DNA from: Acidobacteriota bacterium
GTDB lineage: Bacteria > Acidobacteriota > Vicinamibacteria > Vicinamibacterales > UBA2999
NCBI GenBank assembly: GCA_020851565.1
Contig: JADZCN010000082.1
Span: 1-64,000, forward strand
Direction: 5' to 3'
Length of the DNA: 64,000 bases
Positions 37,491 to 47,023 of the stretch are shown here, piece by piece. Under the pieces are notes generated by a model, which was given only the letters and a program-made list of their open reading frames with translations, searched no databases and had not been told where the DNA came from. How positions within the stretch are numbered: the first letter of the stretch is position 1; each line of letters opens with the position of its first letter. The position numbers were made by a program, and so were the translations under genes.

Positions 37491-39131
37491 ATGCAGCGGC
37501 ACTCCAAAGGCACGCGCGCCCGCGTCCTCCTGTCGTCGGTCTTCAAGCCCTTTGCCCAGGACGACGAGTTCGGCAGCCGGGCCATCAACCCGGTGGAGCT
37601 CTATCACAACCAGGTGACGCGCGCGCAGGGCCCGTTCTCGCTCCGGCTGTTCCACCGCACCTGGAGCCTGATGCTGCTCCAGCAGAACATCTCCGCGCCG
37701 TGCACGGTCCTGGACTTCCCGACGCGCGAGCGCTTCATCCGCGAGCTCACCAGGCACGACTACGACGTCGTCGGCCTCTCGGGCATCATCGTCAATGTCG
37801 GCAAGATCCGGGAGATGTGCCGGCTGATCCGCCGGCACTCGCCGAAGTCGGCGATCGTGGTCGGCGGTCACGTGACGGCCATCCCGGGAATCGAGCGGAT
37901 GATCGACGCGGATCACATCGTGAAGGGGGAGGGGATTGGCTGGCTCCGCGCCTTCCTCGGCGAGGACACGGCGAGGCCTGTGGAGCACCCGATGATCCCG
38001 TCCTCGTTCGGATTCCGCCTCATGGGCCTGCCGGCTCCGCGCGGCGGGGGCAATGCGTCGGCGACCATCATCCCGTCGGTCGGGTGCCCGATGGGCTGCA
38101 ACTTCTGCACGACGTCGGAGTTCTTCGGCGGCAAGGGGAAGTTCGTCAATTTCCTCGAGCGCGGCGAGGACCTCTACCGGGTGATGTGCGAGACCGAGCG
38201 GCGCCTGGGCGCGAAAGCGTTCTTCATGATGGACGAGAACTTCCTGCTGTACCGGAAGCGCGCCCTCGAGCTGCTGGACCTCATGAAGGCGGGCGGCAAG
38301 GCCTGGTCGCTCTACGTGTTCTCGTCCGCCAATGCCATCCGCAAGTACGACATCCGCCAGCTGGTGGAGCTCGGCGTCGAGTGGATCTGGCTCGGGTTGG
38401 AGTCGGCGGCCTCGGGCTACCAGAAGCTGAAAGGCACCGACACGGTCGCGCTGGCGCGCGAACTGCAGTCGCACGGCATCCGCGTGCACGGCTCCACGAT
38501 TATCGGCCTCGAGCACCACACGCCGGACAATATCGCCGCCGAGATCGAGCACGCGGTGAGCCACGACACGGTGTTCCACCAGTTCATGCTCTACACGCCA
38601 GTGCCGGGCACGCCGCTGTACCGGGAGGTCGAGACGAGCGGCCGCCTGCTGCCGGATGTGGACCTCGCCGACATCCACGGGCAGTTCAAATTCAACTTCC
38701 GCCACGCCGCCATCTCCAGGGACGAATCGAAGCAGATGCTCGACCGCGCCTTCAGGCGCGATTACGAGGTGAATGGCCCCAGCCTCTTCCGGCTGATGCA
38801 GAACATGCTCGTCGGGTGGCGGCGCTACCGGGACGATCCCGATCCGCGCGTGCGGACCCGGGTGGCGGCCGAGGCAGCGCAGCTTCGCTGGGGGCACGGC
38901 GCCGTCCTCCTGGCGATGGAGAAGTACCTCAGGGACTCGAACAGGGCCGTGAGCGAGCGCATCCGCTCGCTTCGCCTGCAGGTCGAACGCGAGTTCGGCG
39001 GAGTCACCCGGGCCATCGATCAGGTCGTCGGTCCCGTGCTCCTCTGGAGTGCACGCCGCGAGGCGCGCCTCGCGCCCGCAGGCCGTCGGCTCGAGCCTCG
39101 CACCTTCCTCGAGCGCCGCAACTGGCGCTGA
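37491..39131 (+). CDS. B12-binding-type radical SAM protein
   Basis: A 546-residue radical SAM enzyme. The N-terminal 180 residues resemble a cobalamin-binding Rossmann fold (YDVVGLSGIIVNVGKI, SAIVVGGHVTAIPG) but lack the usual DxHxxG histidine. The radical SAM core has CPMGCNFC (Cys199, Cys203, Cys206) for the [4Fe-4S] cluster, then FMMDENFLL and IWLGLESAASG strands. A C-terminal helical region follows (about 430-546). Relatives modify hopanoids, bacteriochlorophyll or peptides; the substrate is unknown. The metallothionein gene lies just downstream. Confidence 0.83.
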   Translation: MQRHSKGTRARVLLSSVFKPFAQDDEFGSRAINPVELYHNQVTRAQGPFSLRLFHRTWSLMLLQQNISAPCTVLDFPTRERFIRELTRHDYDVVGLSGIIVNVGKIREMCRLIRRHSPKSAIVVGGHVTAIPGIERMIDADHIVKGEGIGWLRAFLGEDTARPVEHPMIPSSFGFRLMGLPAPRGGGNASATIIPSVGCPMGCNFCTTSEFFGGKGKFVNFLERGEDLYRVMCETERRLGAKAFFMMDENFLLYRKRALELLDLMKAGGKAWSLYVFSSANAIRKYDIRQLVELGVEWIWLGLESAASGYQKLKGTDTVALARELQSHGIRVHGSTIIGLEHHTPDNIAAEIEHAVSHDTVFHQFMLYTPVPGTPLYREVETSGRLLPDVDLADIHGQFKFNFRHAAISRDESKQMLDRAFRRDYEVNGPSLFRLMQNMLVGWRRYRDDPDPRVRTRVAAEAAQLRWGHGAVLLAMEKYLRDSNRAVSERIRSLRLQVEREFGGVTRAIDQVVGPVLLWSARREARLAPAGRRLEPRTFLERRNWR

Positions 39132-39181
39132 CGGCGCGCCGCCGAATCGGGCGCATAATGACGCTGAAAGCGAGGCGAGCC

Positions 39182-39343
39182 ATGGCCGAGCCGAAGACCG
39201 CCCCTCCAGCACAGCAGAAGTGCGCCCATCCCAGCTGCTCGTGCACGGTGCCCGCTGGCGCCAAGTACTGCAGCGACTACTGCAAAAAGGCGCCGGAGAC
39301 CGAGCTCCACTGCAACTGCATGCACAAGGAGTGTCACCTCTAG
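39182..39343 (+). CDS. Bacterial metallothionein
   Basis: A 53-residue Cys-rich protein: KCAHPSCSCTVPAG, KYCSDYCKKA and HCNCMHKECHL give eight Cys with His residues, the spacing of the bacterial metallothionein family (SmtA/BmtA-like). It binds Zn, Cd or Cu. The start was chosen at MAEPKTAPP because GAGG lies upstream; an in-frame ATG at 39158 is the alternative. In genomes with copper enzymes it may buffer copper, but zinc storage is as likely. Confidence 0.85.
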   Translation: MAEPKTAPPAQQKCAHPSCSCTVPAGAKYCSDYCKKAPETELHCNCMHKECHL

Positions 39344-39465
39344 TCCGGTGACAGATTCGGTCCGCGCGCCACGCGGGCTGGCCAATAGTTGTCAGTCCGC
39401 GTGTGCAACCGCGGCCAGCCGCGCGCAACCCGCCGCTGGCAGCATTCCTGCACATCCGGTGGTCG

Positions 39466-40149
39466 ATGACTCGTTCGATCGCTGGTCCCGCACGGTGGCT
39501 GTTGACCGCGGCGTGGCTGTCCGCCGGCGCCGGCCTCGCGGGCGTGACCGCCACGGACCTCCGCGCCCGCCTGACGCCGCCAACGCCGCCCGAAGTGGCC
39601 ACCGATGTCACGGTCCGCAACGCCGTGGACCACGAAGGCCGCCGGGCGTCGTTTCGCATCCTGCTCTTCACTGACGAGTTCCGGTGGCGCCTGAACTCGT
39701 ACGACACCATCGAGGACGGCGCGACCTTCCCGGGCTTCACCGACGAGATGAAGGCGGTGCTCAACAGCGCGCAGGAGATCATCTGCGTCGGCGCGAGCTC
39801 ACAGGAGATTCCCGCCGGCGTCGGCTTCAAGGCCGGGCGCGCGCAGGAAGAGTGGCGCGCGGCCAAGCGGGCCGAGCGGATCGCGCTCTGGGTGCGGCAG
39901 GCCCTCTCGAAGCCCATCCCGGTGCGCAAGCTGAACATCGGCCATCACACCCCGACGCGCACGGCCAGGGACACGTCCGATCAGCGGCGCGTCGTCGTAA
40001 TCCTGGTGCTCGACCACGACGAGGGCGCAAACCTCGACGAGTCGCTGCGTGCGGCCATGGAAGAGGAGTCAAGGCGCGCCCCCATCTTCGATTCGCTGCT
40101 CACCGACTACTCGCTCGGCGCGGGAGAGAGGTTCACATGGGTGCCCTGA
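39466..40149 (+). CDS. Hypothetical exported or membrane-anchored protein
   Basis: A 227-residue protein with an N-terminal hydrophobic segment (about 8-30, WLLTAAWLSAGAGLAGVTA) that may be a signal anchor. The rest is soluble, with FRILLFTDEFRWRLNSYDTI, then ICVGASSQEIPAG and AKRAERIALWVRQAL. The last part (residue arrangement R-A-E-R-I-A-L-W-V) vaguely recalls OmpA-like peptidoglycan-binding helices, but the match is weak. It overlaps the next small gene by 13 bases. The start ATG follows the hydrophobic-segment logic; an upstream ATG at 39403 is possible. Confidence 0.6.
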   Translation: MTRSIAGPARWLLTAAWLSAGAGLAGVTATDLRARLTPPTPPEVATDVTVRNAVDHEGRRASFRILLFTDEFRWRLNSYDTIEDGATFPGFTDEMKAVLNSAQEIICVGASSQEIPAGVGFKAGRAQEEWRAAKRAERIALWVRQALSKPIPVRKLNIGHHTPTRTARDTSDQRRVVVILVLDHDEGANLDESLRAAMEEESRRAPIFDSLLTDYSLGAGERFTWVP

Positions 40150-40403
40150 GCGACCTGCCGCCGGAGCTCCTCGCCGGCTGGGCGCTGTGGCTGGCCGGGG
40201 GCCTCGCACTGATGCTGTGGTTCCGGCATCGCAGCGCACGCCCTGGTCCGCCGTCGAGCGCTCCACGCGTGCCGCCCACCGGCGCGATGCGGCTGTCGGG
40301 AACGCGCCCCGCCGCCTCGAGGCCATCAGGGGTGAGGCCGGCGCCGGATCCGTTCTCGGAACTGCAGTCTCTGCTCGACGCGCCGGACGACAGGAAGCGG
40401 TAG
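40137..40403 (+). CDS. Small membrane protein
   Basis: An 88-residue protein with one membrane helix (LLAGWALWLAGGLALMLWF, about 11-29) and a Pro/Arg/Ala-rich cytosolic tail. It overlaps the end of the previous gene in a different frame, which suggests coupled expression and a complex of the two. No family recognised. Confidence 0.55.
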   Translation: MGALSDLPPELLAGWALWLAGGLALMLWFRHRSARPGPPSSAPRVPPTGAMRLSGTRPAASRPSGVRPAPDPFSELQSLLDAPDDRKR

Positions 40404-40455
40404 ACCGTCGGCGTCGCGCGGCTGACGCTCGGGCCACTCGGCTAGACTGTGGGCC

Positions 40456-41952
40456 ATGAGGCGACTCATCATCGCTGCCCTGGCCTCCGTCGTCATCGTC
40501 GCGACCGGTGCGGCACAGCCTTCGTCGGTCTCCGCGTGGCGCGCCGCGCACGAGCGGCAGATCCTGGACGAGTTGCTGCAGCTCGTATCCATCCCCAACG
40601 TGGCCGGCAACGACGCCGACATGCGCCGCAACGCCGACGCGCTGGAGGCGATGTTCACGAAGCGCGGCTTCAAGGTCGAGAGGTCATCCGGTCCCGGTTC
40701 GCCCGTCGTGTTTGCGACCCTGGACGTGCCCGCCGCGCGCGGGACCCTCACCCTCTACATCCATTACGACGGCCAGCCGGTGAACGACGCCGAATGGACG
40801 CGGTGCAAGCCCTTCGCGCCCTGCGTGCATGGCGCCGATGGCCCCGTGACGCTCGGCCCCGACACGCGCCTCGACCCGGAGTGGCGCGTGTACGGACGCT
40901 CGGCATCGGACGACAAGGGCCCGATCGTGGCGGTCGTGAATGCTGTCGAGGCGCTGCGGGCTGCGGGTGCGGGGCCCCTCTGGAACCTTCGCGTCGTGCT
41001 GGACGGCCAGGAGGAGGCCGGCTCTGCCAACTTCCGCCGCTTCGCCGAGGCACGGGCAGCAGACCTGAAGGGCGACATCGCGATGACGCTGGACGGCCCG
41101 CGTCACCCGAGCGGGCGGCCGACGCTCTACTACGGTGTGCGCGGCGGGGCCGGGCTCACCGTCACGGTCTTCGGCGCGAAGGGGGACCTGCACTCAGGCA
41201 ACTATGGGAACTGGGCCCCGGACCCCTCCATGCGCCTGGCGAAGCTCCTCGCCAGCATGAAGGACGACGCGGGCCGCGTCACGATCGCGGGGTTCTATGA
41301 CGATGTGACGCCGCTCACGCAGACCGAGTTGAAGGCCCTCGAGGACATGCCGAACGTCGAGGCCGTCCTGAAGAAGGACTTCCTGGTCGCACAGCCCGAG
41401 CGCCCGGAGCAGCGCCTCGAGCGCAAGCTGAACGAGCCCACCTTGAGCGTGCTCGTGATGGAGTCGGGCGGCGGCTTCGGCGCCCCGGCGCGTTCCGCCA
41501 TCCCCGCGTCGGCCAGGGCGCGCATCGAGATGCGGCTCGTCCACGGCCTCGATCCGGCGAAGCAGAACCGGCTGGTCGTCGATCACATCCGGAAGCAGGG
41601 CTACTTCGTGGTCGACGGCCGCGACCCGAGCGATGAGGAGCGCCTCACGCATCCGCTGATCGCCCGCGTGGACCTGCGCGGAGGCTCGACGGCGCCGCGC
41701 GTGTCGCTGGACGATCCGATGACGAAGGCCGTGTTCGCAGCCCTCTCGCGCGGAGGACGGCAGATCGCCCGCCTCCCGACGCTCGGTGGCGGGATGCCGT
41801 TTGCCACCTTCAGCGAGCGGATGCCCACCGTGGGACTGTCGATCGTCAACCACGACAACAACCAGCACGGCGCGAACGAGAACCTCCGCCTCCGGAACCT
41901 CTGGGAAGGGATCGAGATGATGGCGGACGTGATGACGATGGAGCGGCCATGA
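40456..41952 (+). CDS. Secreted M20 family dipeptidase-like peptidase
   Basis: A 498-residue exported zinc peptidase with a signal peptide ending near residue 21. Metal ligands and catalytic residues are visible: His103 and Asp105 in LYIHYDGQPV, Asp153 in SDDKGPI (bridging), Glu186/Glu187 in LDGQEEAGS and a later His in NHDNNQHGANE. The lid/dimerisation domain spans about 210-380. It resembles the M20 dipeptidases of Acidobacteria. The end overlaps the next gene (ATGATG region). Confidence 0.87.
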   Translation: MRRLIIAALASVVIVATGAAQPSSVSAWRAAHERQILDELLQLVSIPNVAGNDADMRRNADALEAMFTKRGFKVERSSGPGSPVVFATLDVPAARGTLTLYIHYDGQPVNDAEWTRCKPFAPCVHGADGPVTLGPDTRLDPEWRVYGRSASDDKGPIVAVVNAVEALRAAGAGPLWNLRVVLDGQEEAGSANFRRFAEARAADLKGDIAMTLDGPRHPSGRPTLYYGVRGGAGLTVTVFGAKGDLHSGNYGNWAPDPSMRLAKLLASMKDDAGRVTIAGFYDDVTPLTQTELKALEDMPNVEAVLKKDFLVAQPERPEQRLERKLNEPTLSVLVMESGGGFGAPARSAIPASARARIEMRLVHGLDPAKQNRLVVDHIRKQGYFVVDGRDPSDEERLTHPLIARVDLRGGSTAPRVSLDDPMTKAVFAALSRGGRQIARLPTLGGGMPFATFSERMPTVGLSIVNHDNNQHGANENLRLRNLWEGIEMMADVMTMERP

Positions 41953-43112
41953 TGACGATGCTCCCGCCGCCCACGCAGATGGTCCTGCGCGAGGGCTACT
42001 GCGAGTTCAACTACGGCCAGCCGGACCCGGACCTGCTCCCCGTCGACGCACTCCGGCGCGCGGCGGCCATGGCGCTCGACACGTTCGGCCCCGACACGCT
42101 CGCGTACGGCGCGCCCGAGGGAGCGTGGCCCCTGCTCGCCTGGATCCAGGAGCGCACGCGCGAACGCGAGGGCGTGACGGTGGCGCTCGATGAGTGCATC
42201 GGGACCGCGGGTAACTCCGACGCCATCGACCAGGTCTGCACGCTGTTCACGCGGCCCGGCGACGTGGCGATCGTGGAGTCGCCCACCTACCACCTGGGCC
42301 TGAAAATCCTTCGCGACCACCACCTGGACCTGCGGGCCGTCCCCATGGACGAGAGCGGCCTTCGTATGGACGCGCTCGACGCCACCCTGGCGCAGCTTGG
42401 TCGCGAAGGGAAGCAGGCCCGGCTCGTGTACACGATCCCGACCTTCCACAATCCGACGGGCGTGAACCTGAGCCTGGACCGTCGCCGCGCGCTGGTGGAC
42501 AGAGCCGTCCGACACGGCTTTCTGATCCTCGAGGACGATGTGTATCGGGAACTCGCGTACGACGTCGTCTCGCCCCCTGCCCTGTTCTCACTGGCGCCCC
42601 GCGGCGTCGTGCTGCGGATGGGCTCGTTCGCCAAGTCGCTGGCGCCAGGGCTCCGGCTCGGATGGATCAACTGCAGCGCGGAGCAGGCACGTCGATTCGC
42701 CGACGGAGGGCTGCGCGACAGCGGCGGCGCCCCCAACTTCACGGCCGCGATGATGGTGGCGGCGCTCTGCCGGTCCGGCGACTTCGATGCCCATGTCGCC
42801 CGCCTGCGGGCGGCGTATCGCGAGCGGCGTGATGCGCTGGCTGCGGCGCTGGCCCGTCACCTGCCCGAGGGCTGCGCCTTCACCACTCCGGGGGGCGGCT
42901 ATTTCATCTGGGTCACGCTGCCGGCGGGAATGGACGCCGATGCCGTGCGGCACGCGGCCGACGCGCATCGCGTGGCATTCATTCCCGGGGGCCGGGTCTC
43001 AATCGACGGGCGGGGGCGGGAGTGCCTGCGCCTGGCGTTCAGCCTCATGAAGCCCGCGCAACTGGAGGAAGGGGCGCGCCGCCTGGGTGCCGCGATCGCC
43101 GCGGCTGCCTGA
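41949..43112 (+). CDS. PLP-dependent aminotransferase (fold type I, 2-aminoadipate type)
   Basis: The 387-residue class I/II aminotransferase has the fold-type I marks: GTAGNSDAIDQVC for phosphate binding, YTIPTFHNPTG with the cofactor Asn, ILEDDVYRELAY with the Asp and the Schiff-base Lys229 in GSFAKSLAPGLRLGW. It resembles the catalytic half of MocR regulators and 2-aminoadipate transaminases of archaeal type. It follows the M20 peptidase with a 4-base overlap, so the pair may process peptides and then amino acids. Confidence 0.85.
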   Translation: MMTMLPPPTQMVLREGYCEFNYGQPDPDLLPVDALRRAAAMALDTFGPDTLAYGAPEGAWPLLAWIQERTREREGVTVALDECIGTAGNSDAIDQVCTLFTRPGDVAIVESPTYHLGLKILRDHHLDLRAVPMDESGLRMDALDATLAQLGREGKQARLVYTIPTFHNPTGVNLSLDRRRALVDRAVRHGFLILEDDVYRELAYDVVSPPALFSLAPRGVVLRMGSFAKSLAPGLRLGWINCSAEQARRFADGGLRDSGGAPNFTAAMMVAALCRSGDFDAHVARLRAAYRERRDALAAALARHLPEGCAFTTPGGGYFIWVTLPAGMDADAVRHAADAHRVAFIPGGRVSIDGRGRECLRLAFSLMKPAQLEEGARRLGAAIAAAA

Positions 43113-43173
43113 CTTTCGCCCATCCGGCATGGCTGCGGGGCGATGCGGTGAGGTCGAGGGCGTCAACACGCAC

Positions 43174-43213
43174 AAAAGAAGAGGGACGGGATTGCTCCCG
43201 CCCCTCTTTCTAT
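43174..43213. terminator. Bidirectional intrinsic terminator
   Basis: A 12-bp stem (43180-43191 with 43196-43207, one mismatch) has the loop TTGC. It is flanked by AAAAGA on the left and TTTC on the right, so both strands end in U-rich RNA. It lies between the convergent aminotransferase and PQQ-type dehydrogenase genes. A pyrimidine heptamer run (CTTCTGC units, 43230-43248) follows directly. Confidence 0.7.
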
Positions 43214-43246
43214 CTTCTGTCTTGTTTCCTTCTGCCTTCTGCCTTC

Positions 43247-45379
43247 CTACTGGCGCGGTGCGGTCGGCGCCGCCTCGGTCTGTGGCAGGCGCAGCGAAAT
43301 GTACTCGCCGGTGTAGTTGCCGCCGCTCACGCCGACGATGATGTACTGCCGGCCGTTCGCCGAGTAGGTCATCGGGTGGCCGACCACGGGCGCCGGCAGC
43401 AGCACCTCGCCGACCTGCTGGCCGGTCTTCTTGTCATAGGCTCGCAGCATGGCGCCGCGTCCGCGCGGCTCGATGTTGGTCACCTGCGGATCCCCGGCGA
43501 TGAGCAGGGTCTTCGTGATGAGGACGCCCACGTTGCCCGGCTGGCCGGTCTTCGGGATGTTCATCCCCCGCAGCCGGGGGTTGTTGCGGACAACGTCCGG
43601 CGTGTCGCCGTGCGGAACCTGCCACATGAGGTCACCCTTGTTCACGTCGATGGCGGCCATGACGCCGTAGGGCGGCTTCAAGATGGAGAGCCCGTCCAGG
43701 CCCTCGGACAGCGCGCGACGGCCCGACATGCCCGGGAACTGGATGGCAGGCGCGCCGCCGGGGCCGCCGGCCGGCCGCTCGCGGCGCAGGCCGTAGTCCG
43801 GCTCCGCTTCCCAGCGAGGCAGGCGCGGCTTGTTCTTGAACTGGTCCGGGTTGACCTTGTCGAACTCCTCGTGGTCGTACTTGGCCACGGTGATCGCCGA
43901 GTTGTGGGCGTGGGTGTAGAAAATGCCCGTCTCAGGATCGAAGCCCGAGCCCGGCCAGTTCACGCCGCCAGTGGTGTTGGCGATATTGATCGTTCCCAGC
44001 TTGTCGGTCTCGGGACCCACGGGCGGCACGTAGGGAATCGGTTCCCAGCGGAACTTCTGGAGGTTCTTGAGCGCCTGCGCGCGCAGCTCCGGAGTGAAGT
44101 CGATGAGGTCGTTCTCGGTCACGTGCGTCCGCGAGTACGGCGCCGGCTTGGTCGGGAACGGCTGAGTCTTTGCCGTCTTCTCGCCGTGCATGGTGCTCTG
44201 CGGCACCGGGCGCTCCTCGATCGGCCAGATGGGCTGCCCGGTGATGCGGTCGAACACGTACAGCCAGCCCTGCTTGGAAGGAACGGCCAACACCTTACGG
44301 GGCGTGCCGTCGATGTTCACGTCCATCACGAGGCCCCACGCCGACATGTCGTGGTCCCACAGCGGGTGGTGCACGAACTGGTAGTACCACTTCCGCTGGC
44401 CGGTCTTGATGTCCACCGCGACGATGCTCTCGGCGAACAGGTTGTCGCCCGGCCGGTTGCCGCCGTACTCGTCGATGGTCGGGGTCTCGACCGGCAGGTA
44501 CACGAGGCCGGCCTCCGGGTCGGAGGTGATCTCCGTCCACACGCCGACGTTACCGGTCCACTCCCACGATCCGTTCTCCCACGTCTCGTTCCCGAACTGA
44601 CCGGGGTAAGGAATGGTGTCGAAGCGCCACAGCTGCTTGCCCGTGCGGGCGTCGTAGGCGCGAACCAGGCCCTTGGCGTTCGTGCTGTACACGTAGCCGA
44701 GGCCCTCGAACATCGACGACCCGACGATGATCACGTCGCCGACGATGTGGGGAGTGGAGTGCAGGCCAATCTCGCCCTTCTCCAGGTCGAGCTGCTTGTC
44801 CTTGCCGATGACCACGCCCACCTTCAGGTCGATGACGCCCTTGTCGCCGAAGGTCGGGATGGGCTGGCCGGTCTTCGCGTTGAGCGACACCAGGCGGTAG
44901 CCGGTCGTCACGTAGACGACCCGGTCGTCGCCCTTGCCGTCGGTCCAGTAGGACAGGCCGCGGCCCGAGAGCTGACGGGGCGCCCAGCGCGTGGCGCGCT
45001 CGCCCTCGTCCATCGAGTACATCCACTTCATCTCGCCGGTCGAGGCGTTGAGCGCCACCACGGCGCGGCGCGTGCCTGCCGTGGCGTACACCGTGTCGCC
45101 GACCTTCACCGGGGTGCCCTCGAGCTTGGTCTCGGGGCGGGGGCCGAGGTTGTCGGTCTTGAACCGCCACGCCACCTCGAGCTTGCTGAAGTTGCCAGCG
45201 TTGATCTGATCGAGGGGCGAGTACTTGCTGCCGTGGATGTCGGCGGTGTACATCGGCCAGTCGCCGTTCTTCGTACTCGGCATCGAACCGCTCTGTCCGG
45301 ACACGCGCGGGGTCAGCCACGCGACGCCCGCGACGAGCAGCGCCACCACTGGCACGACTCGAATTGCGATGCGCTTCAT
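43247..45379 (-). CDS. PQQ-dependent (quinoprotein) dehydrogenase
   Basis: The 710-residue protein has a signal peptide (residues 1-29) and a beta-propeller with repeated W-motif blades: DWPMYTADIHGSKYSPLDQI, VVALNASTGEMKW, VRAYDARTGKQLWRFD, VAVDIKTGQRKWYYQ, MAAIDVNKGDLMWQV and LRAYDKKTGQQVGE. This order and length fit soluble or membrane-linked quinoprotein glucose/alcohol dehydrogenases. I see no C-terminal cytochrome c motif (CxxCH) and no vicinal disulfide Cys pair. AGGAG lies upstream of the ATG. The substrate is unknown; it is periplasmic. Confidence 0.85.
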   Translation of the reverse strand: MKRIAIRVVPVVALLVAGVAWLTPRVSGQSGSMPSTKNGDWPMYTADIHGSKYSPLDQINAGNFSKLEVAWRFKTDNLGPRPETKLEGTPVKVGDTVYATAGTRRAVVALNASTGEMKWMYSMDEGERATRWAPRQLSGRGLSYWTDGKGDDRVVYVTTGYRLVSLNAKTGQPIPTFGDKGVIDLKVGVVIGKDKQLDLEKGEIGLHSTPHIVGDVIIVGSSMFEGLGYVYSTNAKGLVRAYDARTGKQLWRFDTIPYPGQFGNETWENGSWEWTGNVGVWTEITSDPEAGLVYLPVETPTIDEYGGNRPGDNLFAESIVAVDIKTGQRKWYYQFVHHPLWDHDMSAWGLVMDVNIDGTPRKVLAVPSKQGWLYVFDRITGQPIWPIEERPVPQSTMHGEKTAKTQPFPTKPAPYSRTHVTENDLIDFTPELRAQALKNLQKFRWEPIPYVPPVGPETDKLGTINIANTTGGVNWPGSGFDPETGIFYTHAHNSAITVAKYDHEEFDKVNPDQFKNKPRLPRWEAEPDYGLRRERPAGGPGGAPAIQFPGMSGRRALSEGLDGLSILKPPYGVMAAIDVNKGDLMWQVPHGDTPDVVRNNPRLRGMNIPKTGQPGNVGVLITKTLLIAGDPQVTNIEPRGRGAMLRAYDKKTGQQVGEVLLPAPVVGHPMTYSANGRQYIIVGVSGGNYTGEYISLRLPQTEAAPTAPRQ

Positions 45380-45628
45380 CGGTTTAGCTCCTGACAGGGA
45401 CTTACGAACGGGCAGCCGCCCGGCGAGAGGCTCCCGGACGCGCGAGTATTCTAGCGCGGACCGGCCCAGCTGGCTCGCCGGGTTTTTGTCGCCGCGGCCC
45501 TCACAAGACTTACGCCACCCGGCGGGGGTCGTTTACGGTCCCGGAAGCCGCCCGCGACGGCGTTCCCATGCCGAAATGTCACGAAACGTATCGCGGCAGC
45601 TCATGCCGTCGCCCGACGGGTCCGCCAC

Positions 45629-46747
45629 TCACGGCCGCTCGAAGCACACGGCATAGATGGGCGGCAGGTTCGACGAGATTGTCTCCCACGAGTCGCCGCC
45701 GTCCTCGCTCACCCAGAGCGAGCCCGTCGTCGAGCCGCACGCCAGCCAGTCGCCCGTCTCGTCCACGTCCAGCGCGTGGCGATAGACCAGGTCGTAGGCA
45801 TGGTGCTGGGGCAGGCCCTGGCTGAGCGTCTCGAACGTGCGGCCTCCGTCGCGCGTGCGCGTGACCACCACACGCCCCTCCGCCGGGTAGCGCGTCTCGT
45901 CCTTCACCGCCGGCACGAACCACGCCGTGCCCTCGTCTCGTGGATGGGCCGCCACCGCGAAGCCGAAAGTGGAGGGCTGGACGCCCGTGATCTCGGTCCA
46001 CGATCGTGCGCCGTCGGCCGACTTGAAGATCCCGTTGTGGTGCTGCGCCCACATCACGTCGGGGTTCGCGCGGCAGTGCGCCAGCATGTGCGGATCCTGG
46101 ACGTTCGGCTCGAACTGCCGCTCCGGCGGCATGAACTCGGCGCGCATGCCGGTGGCCGTGGGCTCCCAGTTCGCCCCCCCGTCGCGCGTGGTCCACACCC
46201 CGCCGCACGACACGCCAATCGTCACGTGCCGCGCATCCCGTGGATCCACCAGGACGCTGTGGATACCCGGATGATCCGCGCCGCCCCCAAACCACTCCTC
46301 GCGCCGGGGGTCGTCCCAGAGCGGACGGTTGAGTGTCCACGAATCGCCGTTGTCCTCCGACCGGAAGAGCCCGCCGGGCAGCGTCCCGCACCACAGCACC
46401 CCCGGCTCACCCGGGCCGCCGGCCGCCAGGGCCCAGATCAGCTTCAGCGACCAGTCGGCCGGCACCCCTTCGGCAGGGGCCTTCGGGACATACCCCTCCG
46501 GCTTCGGCGGGTACTTCGGCGCAGCAATTTCCTTCCACATCGCACCGCCGTCCTCCGAGCGATGCAGCTTCACGCCGAAGTGGCCGTGGTTGAGGGCCGC
46601 GAACAGGTGGCCGCTGCGCGCGTCGTGCAGCGCCAGGGTCACGTTGTCGCCGAGGAAGCGCGTGCGCGTGATGCTCCACGCGCCGGCGCCACGCTCGATG
46701 GTGAACAGGCCCTTGCGCGTGGACACGTGGCATCGCGGGACCGTCAC
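45629..46747 (-). CDS. BNR/YVTN-repeat (sialidase-like propeller) protein
   Basis: The 372-residue beta-propeller contains repeated Asp-box-like motifs: HRSEDGGAMW, FRSEDNGDSW, WTTRDGGANW, KSADGARSW, TRTRDGGRTF and VSEDGGDSWE. These are BNR repeats of sialidases or of Vps10/photosystem-assembly propellers; a catalytic Arg triad is not evident. No signal peptide. The GTG start at 46747 has GGAGGG 4 bases upstream and lies 1 base after the end of the MoaD-like gene, so the two are coupled. Function unknown. Confidence 0.7.
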   Translation of the reverse strand: MTVPRCHVSTRKGLFTIERGAGAWSITRTRFLGDNVTLALHDARSGHLFAALNHGHFGVKLHRSEDGGAMWKEIAAPKYPPKPEGYVPKAPAEGVPADWSLKLIWALAAGGPGEPGVLWCGTLPGGLFRSEDNGDSWTLNRPLWDDPRREEWFGGGADHPGIHSVLVDPRDARHVTIGVSCGGVWTTRDGGANWEPTATGMRAEFMPPERQFEPNVQDPHMLAHCRANPDVMWAQHHNGIFKSADGARSWTEITGVQPSTFGFAVAAHPRDEGTAWFVPAVKDETRYPAEGRVVVTRTRDGGRTFETLSQGLPQHHAYDLVYRHALDVDETGDWLACGSTTGSLWVSEDGGDSWETISSNLPPIYAVCFERP

Positions 46748-46748
46748 A

Positions 46749-47018
46749 TCACCCTCCTGACAGCGCCTGCACGATGTCGACGACCGCCCCGGGCGCAACA
46801 GGGTCGCTCAGCCGCTCCCGGTCGTCTATCTGGCGGCCGTCGATGAACGCGGCCATGTGATGGCGCAACCTGCCACCATCGTCCAGCACGTAGCCGCGCG
46901 CGCGCTCGTTGCCGGCGAAGTAGGCGTCGAACACCTCGCGAAGCGTCGCGCCAGGCACCTCGAGCGTGGGGCAGGTCACGTGCCGCTGGATGTTGCGCGT
47001 GAATCGCACCGTCGCCAT
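46749..47018 (-). CDS. MoaD/ThiS-like ubiquitin-fold protein
   Basis: An 89-residue beta-grasp protein: FTRNIQRHVTCPTLEVPGATLREVF at the start and a C-terminal AVVDIVQALSGG that ends in the Gly-Gly used by sulfur carriers for adenylation. No MoaE or ThiG partner is nearby; it is followed by a BNR propeller. An alternative GTG start at 47027 overlaps the protease stop (GTGA). It may supply sulfur or act as a protein tag; not shown. Confidence 0.75.
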   Translation of the reverse strand: MATVRFTRNIQRHVTCPTLEVPGATLREVFDAYFAGNERARGYVLDDGGRLRHHMAAFIDGRQIDDRERLSDPVAPGAVVDIVQALSGG

Positions 47019-47023
47019 ATCCC

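Noticed and set aside
43022..45394. A 790-codon open frame on the plus strand opposite the PQQ-type dehydrogenase
   Set aside because: It is the mirror of a strongly supported gene. Its product is rich in Arg, His, Val and Leu with no family features, as expected for antisense frames in high-GC DNA.
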